Shown here piece after piece: positions 62,445 through 64,000 of a DNA stretch of 64,000 nt (the stretch's first letter is position 1; each line of letters starts with the position of its first letter). Below the pieces are notes generated by a model. The model worked only from the letters and a program-made list of their open reading frames with translations, was not told the DNA's origin and did not search any database. The stretch is taken from positions 6,097,089 to 6,161,088 of the forward strand of contig CM068322.1 of the NCBI GenBank assembly GCA_034766995.1. Reading direction: 5' to 3'. The DNA is from Acanthacorydalis orientalis (lineage: Eukaryota; Arthropoda; Insecta; Megaloptera; Corydalidae). Made by a program: the position numbers and the translations under genes.

Positions 62445-62578
62445 TTGACTTTTTTACATGTTTTCATCAATAATACACGCTAGATAATAAAATGCTTATA
62501 TCTTACACATTTTTTTTAATTTTAATAAATCCTTGTAGAAATATTGAACACAAACTTTAAAAATATATAATCAAAAAA
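62445..62578 (+). repeat. 133-bp direct repeat, copy 2
   Basis: Second copy, 693 bp downstream of the first. The mini-MITE at 62126-62232 lies between them. Confidence 0.9.
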
Positions 62579-63120
62579 TTATTTTTGTTTACCTGTAAAC
62601 CACACCCCTTTAAATATTTTCTTATTGGATTCTCTAGTATAAAATTATTCAGCAAAAACATTATTAGTAATTTGTTCTTTTTTAAATTAAAACAACTTTT
62701 ATTTTAAATCTCCACTTTAAATTTAAAGCATTTTTTATCCAATAATCTCTGCACATTATCAAATCTTCGTCGGATGAGGTCATTTTACCTTTTTGGTAGA
62801 CTAGCGATTATAGGCGGAACGGGCAAAATTACCATTTTAAACGACTGCTGTTTAACTAAGGGTAGGATAATCATATTATTCTATTCTATAATATATTTGA
62901 ATTGTATTTCGTGTTTGCTATTATCCAGTCTCATATATCATGACAACTCTAAAATAACAGGAGTTTTACTAATTTTTTGGAGAATCTCCAAAAATAAGTA
63001 AATAAATAGAAATAATATCCCTCTGTATTTACATATTTCATGAGTCGTTTTCATTTTCGTAAGAAAGTCAGACGTGATAAGTAAATATAATATAGTCTTA
63101 TAATTGTTTGATCTTAGTGG

Positions 63121-63171
<51 letters not shown>

Positions 63172-64000
63172 TCATTTTTGCTTAAAATAATATTTTTATC
63201 CACTTGCACGTAGAAACTTGCATAGAATTTCACCCGACAAAGATATATTAACATACAAATAAAATGTATTAATTAATTCACTTCTCAGAAAACATTATTA
63301 ATTATGAATATTTTGTAACATTATTTACGTATGAAATATTAAAAATGGATCGGAGATACAACAGTAGACAAAAGTACTCAGAATTAAAAATTCATAAACA
63401 ACAGATTATGTAACATAACAAAAAATTATATGCCTTATAAGGTACCCTATGGCCTAATTTTAAATTGACATTATTTTTGTTTTCTGACGAGCATGTTAGC
63501 TAAATTTATTGACATTATTACATATCATGACAATATACTCGAATGTGAAATTGGCCCAATTTCAACTTGACGAAACAAAAACAAATTTAATTTAAATGAA
63601 TATTTTATTGATATATATATATATATATATATATAAATAAGTGATAATTACATATACTTAAAAAACCATAAAAATATATTATGTTTCTGAAAAGTAAATA
63701 TATATATATAATTGCTATTAACTGTCATATTCGATATTTTTAATATCAGAATTAAAATTTTTTAACATTTTTTTAATTAACTTTTTAACAAACATCACAA
63801 TCCTCTAAAAATCTTCAATTATAAGATATAAATAAATAGCTTTGTACACTGGAAGAAAAAAGTTACAATCTGATAAAAAAGGAGTGAGTTACAGATCTTT
63901 TAGACATTCTTATACTTTTATTCAAATATAAGAATCTGTAGCCATTTTTTAATCATCTATTTTTAATCCTATTATATTTTCAAACCAAATGTATATCACT
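62579..64000. other. AT-rich DNA, no recognised gene
   Basis: (TA)n at 63122-63170 and 63612-63635. The frame at 62774-63001 has no recognised domain. Confidence 0.6.
63122..63170. repeat. (TA)n microsatellite
   Basis: About 24 TA units, directly visible. Confidence 0.97.

Overview
The window looks like insect (at least arthropod) nuclear DNA. It is very A+T-rich, roughly three quarters or more by eye, and is crossed by dozens of (TA)n microsatellites. Its recognisable protein-coding sequence is entirely the debris of animal transposons: mariner/Tc1 lineages, Tigger/pogo, piggyBac, and jockey-like and RTE-like non-LTR retrotransposons. I recognise no host gene, tRNA, rRNA, operon or CRISPR array. 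This is a gene desert or very large intron. The order is suggested only by transposon content; Hymenoptera would fit but is not shown.

Layout. 1-10 kb: AT-rich DNA with two copies of a short fold-back repeat (called FB here), a mariner assembled from two lineages (7683-8291) and a CpG-richer island near 9.4 kb. 10-24.7 kb: a near full-length mariner (10061-11302), a complete-ended Tc1/mariner element with a DUF4817-like N-terminus (16200-17494), a 570-bp mariner deletion derivative (18979-19550), another mariner (20321-21400), a jockey fragment and a Tigger-like element (23739-24716). 24.7-40 kb: mostly AT-rich DNA with jockey and RTE reverse-transcriptase fragments, two adjacent FB copies and long TA arrays. 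40-53 kb: more mariner derivatives, two DUF4817-type remnants, more FB copies, an 800-bp interrupted TA array and an internally deleted mariner (51491-52426). 53-64 kb: an 897-bp near-perfect inverted repeat (54695-55591), a mariner interrupted or truncated by a MITE (56565-58492), a frameshifted piggyBac transposase that still shows all four catalytic aspartates (60147-61260), and a young 133-bp direct repeat flanking a 107-bp mariner mini-MITE.

How the parts relate. All transposase and reverse-transcriptase genes here are broken, so nothing looks autonomous. Deleted elements with intact ends could have been moved by a transposase encoded elsewhere. Several TA-targeting elements end exactly at the edge of TA arrays, so the arrays appear to have served as landing sites, or to have grown from the TA target duplications. 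CpG-richer islands in the AT background (9.4, 14.6, 21.6, 30.2, 45.3 and 56.2 kb) are the best candidates for conserved non-coding or regulatory DNA. No new multi-gene system was found. The most novel items are the FB repeat family, the giant inverted repeat, the chimeric mariner and the graded series of mariner deletion derivatives.
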